Part shown: piece after piece, positions 63,874 to 64,000 of the stretch | Position numbering within the stretch: position 1 is the first letter of the stretch | Layout: every line of letters starts with the position of its first letter | From: an uncultured Hyphomonadaceae bacterium | GTDB lineage: Bacteria; Pseudomonadota; Alphaproteobacteria; Caulobacterales; Hyphomonadaceae | DNA: 64,000 bases | Assembly: GCA_938084575.1 (NCBI GenBank) | Contig: CALKFG010000007.1 | Coordinates: forward strand, 178,191-242,190 | Reading direction: 5' to 3' | Made by a program: the position numbers and the translations under genes | Notes under the pieces: model-generated | What the model was told of the DNA's origin: nothing | Database searches by the model: none | Seen by the model: the letters and a program-made list of their open reading frames with translations, nothing else

Positions 63874-64000
63874 GTGCCGGCAGCCGGGTCCGCCCCGCAC
63901 CTGTCCCGACCGGATCCGGCTCCGACCGGGCCGGACGGCCCCGGAATTGCGCGGCCCAGCTCCACATCTGTCCGCGGCCTTGTCCACTGCCCCATACTGG
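63874..64000. other. Downstream region with no recognised feature
   Basis: The last 127 bases, beyond the terminator, hold no clear ribosome site or gene start. It is GC-rich and contains no repeat visible to the eye. Confidence 0.6.

Overview
The window is chromosomal DNA from a GC-rich alphaproteobacterium. The evidence is a DUF4167 protein (an alphaproteobacterial family) after prfA-prmC, the dapF-mtaB-ftsY string, trmD-rplS followed by leuCDB, aroK-aroB with a CNNM-type membrane protein, and the miaB-phoH-ybeY-corC-lnt-HTH block. A large TonB-dependent receptor, a CE15-like glucuronoyl esterase lipoprotein and two enzymes of the ethylmalonyl-CoA pathway suggest a heterotroph, perhaps aquatic, of the Hyphomonadaceae/Maricaulales/Parvularculales type. 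The genus cannot be fixed from the sequence. No rRNA, tRNA, CRISPR array, insertion sequence or prophage was found, and coding density is very high, with many 4-base ATGA overlaps.

Layout. 1-5.4 kb (+): the end of an MFS transporter, ispG, a CE15-like lipoprotein, a MAPEG protein, prfA and prmC. 5.5-9.8 kb: DUF4167, a convergent acyl-CoA-dehydrogenase-fold flavoenzyme, an ArsC-like protein, mesaconyl-CoA hydratase and two small membrane proteins. 9.8-13.9 kb (+): dapF, mtaB, ftsY and 5-formyl-THF cyclo-ligase. 14.0-17.5 kb (+): a LacI regulator, a TauD-type dioxygenase and an M20 peptidase, which look like one small catabolic unit. 17.5-27.4 kb (-): two transcription blocks. One is trmD-rplS, closed by a hairpin terminator, then leuC-VOC-leuD-leuB. 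The other is aroK-aroB-CNNM followed by a VWA lipoprotein. 27.5-29.7 kb (+): a 44-residue membrane peptide gene overlapping a large secreted protein of unknown function. 29.7-34.1 kb (-): lepA, an amidohydrolase lipoprotein and an enoyl-CoA hydratase. 34.2-43 kb: a Rieske oxygenase (+), then on the minus strand ORF6N protein, miaB, phoH, ybeY, corC, lnt, an HTH regulator and 3-hydroxyacyl-CoA dehydrogenase. 43-47.9 kb (+): an RluE-type pseudouridine synthase, an SDR, a BlaI-type repressor with an M56 peptidase, and a TauE/SafE permease. 47.9-54.6 kb: crotonase, tadA, rsmD, an MscS channel, a DjlA-like co-chaperone, a VOC protein, a Ca/Na antiporter and queF. 54.7-64 kb: a DUF2270 protein, rpmE, a PPK2 kinase, rpsD, methylsuccinyl-CoA dehydrogenase, selO and a TonB-dependent receptor ending at a UUCG-loop terminator.

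Much of the window is core information processing: translation factors, rRNA and tRNA modification, SRP receptor and lipoprotein maturation. Leucine, shikimate, lysine/peptidoglycan and isoprenoid synthesis are also present. The accessory content is scattered CoA-ester metabolism (mch, mcd, hbd, two crotonases, an SDR). The best candidates for something less described are the BlaI/M56 pair, which has two matching 16-bp palindromes over its putative promoter and an M56 protein with a coiled-coil periplasmic domain instead of a beta-lactam sensor, and the coupled 44-aa peptide/688-aa secreted protein pair. No unmistakably new multi-gene system was seen.
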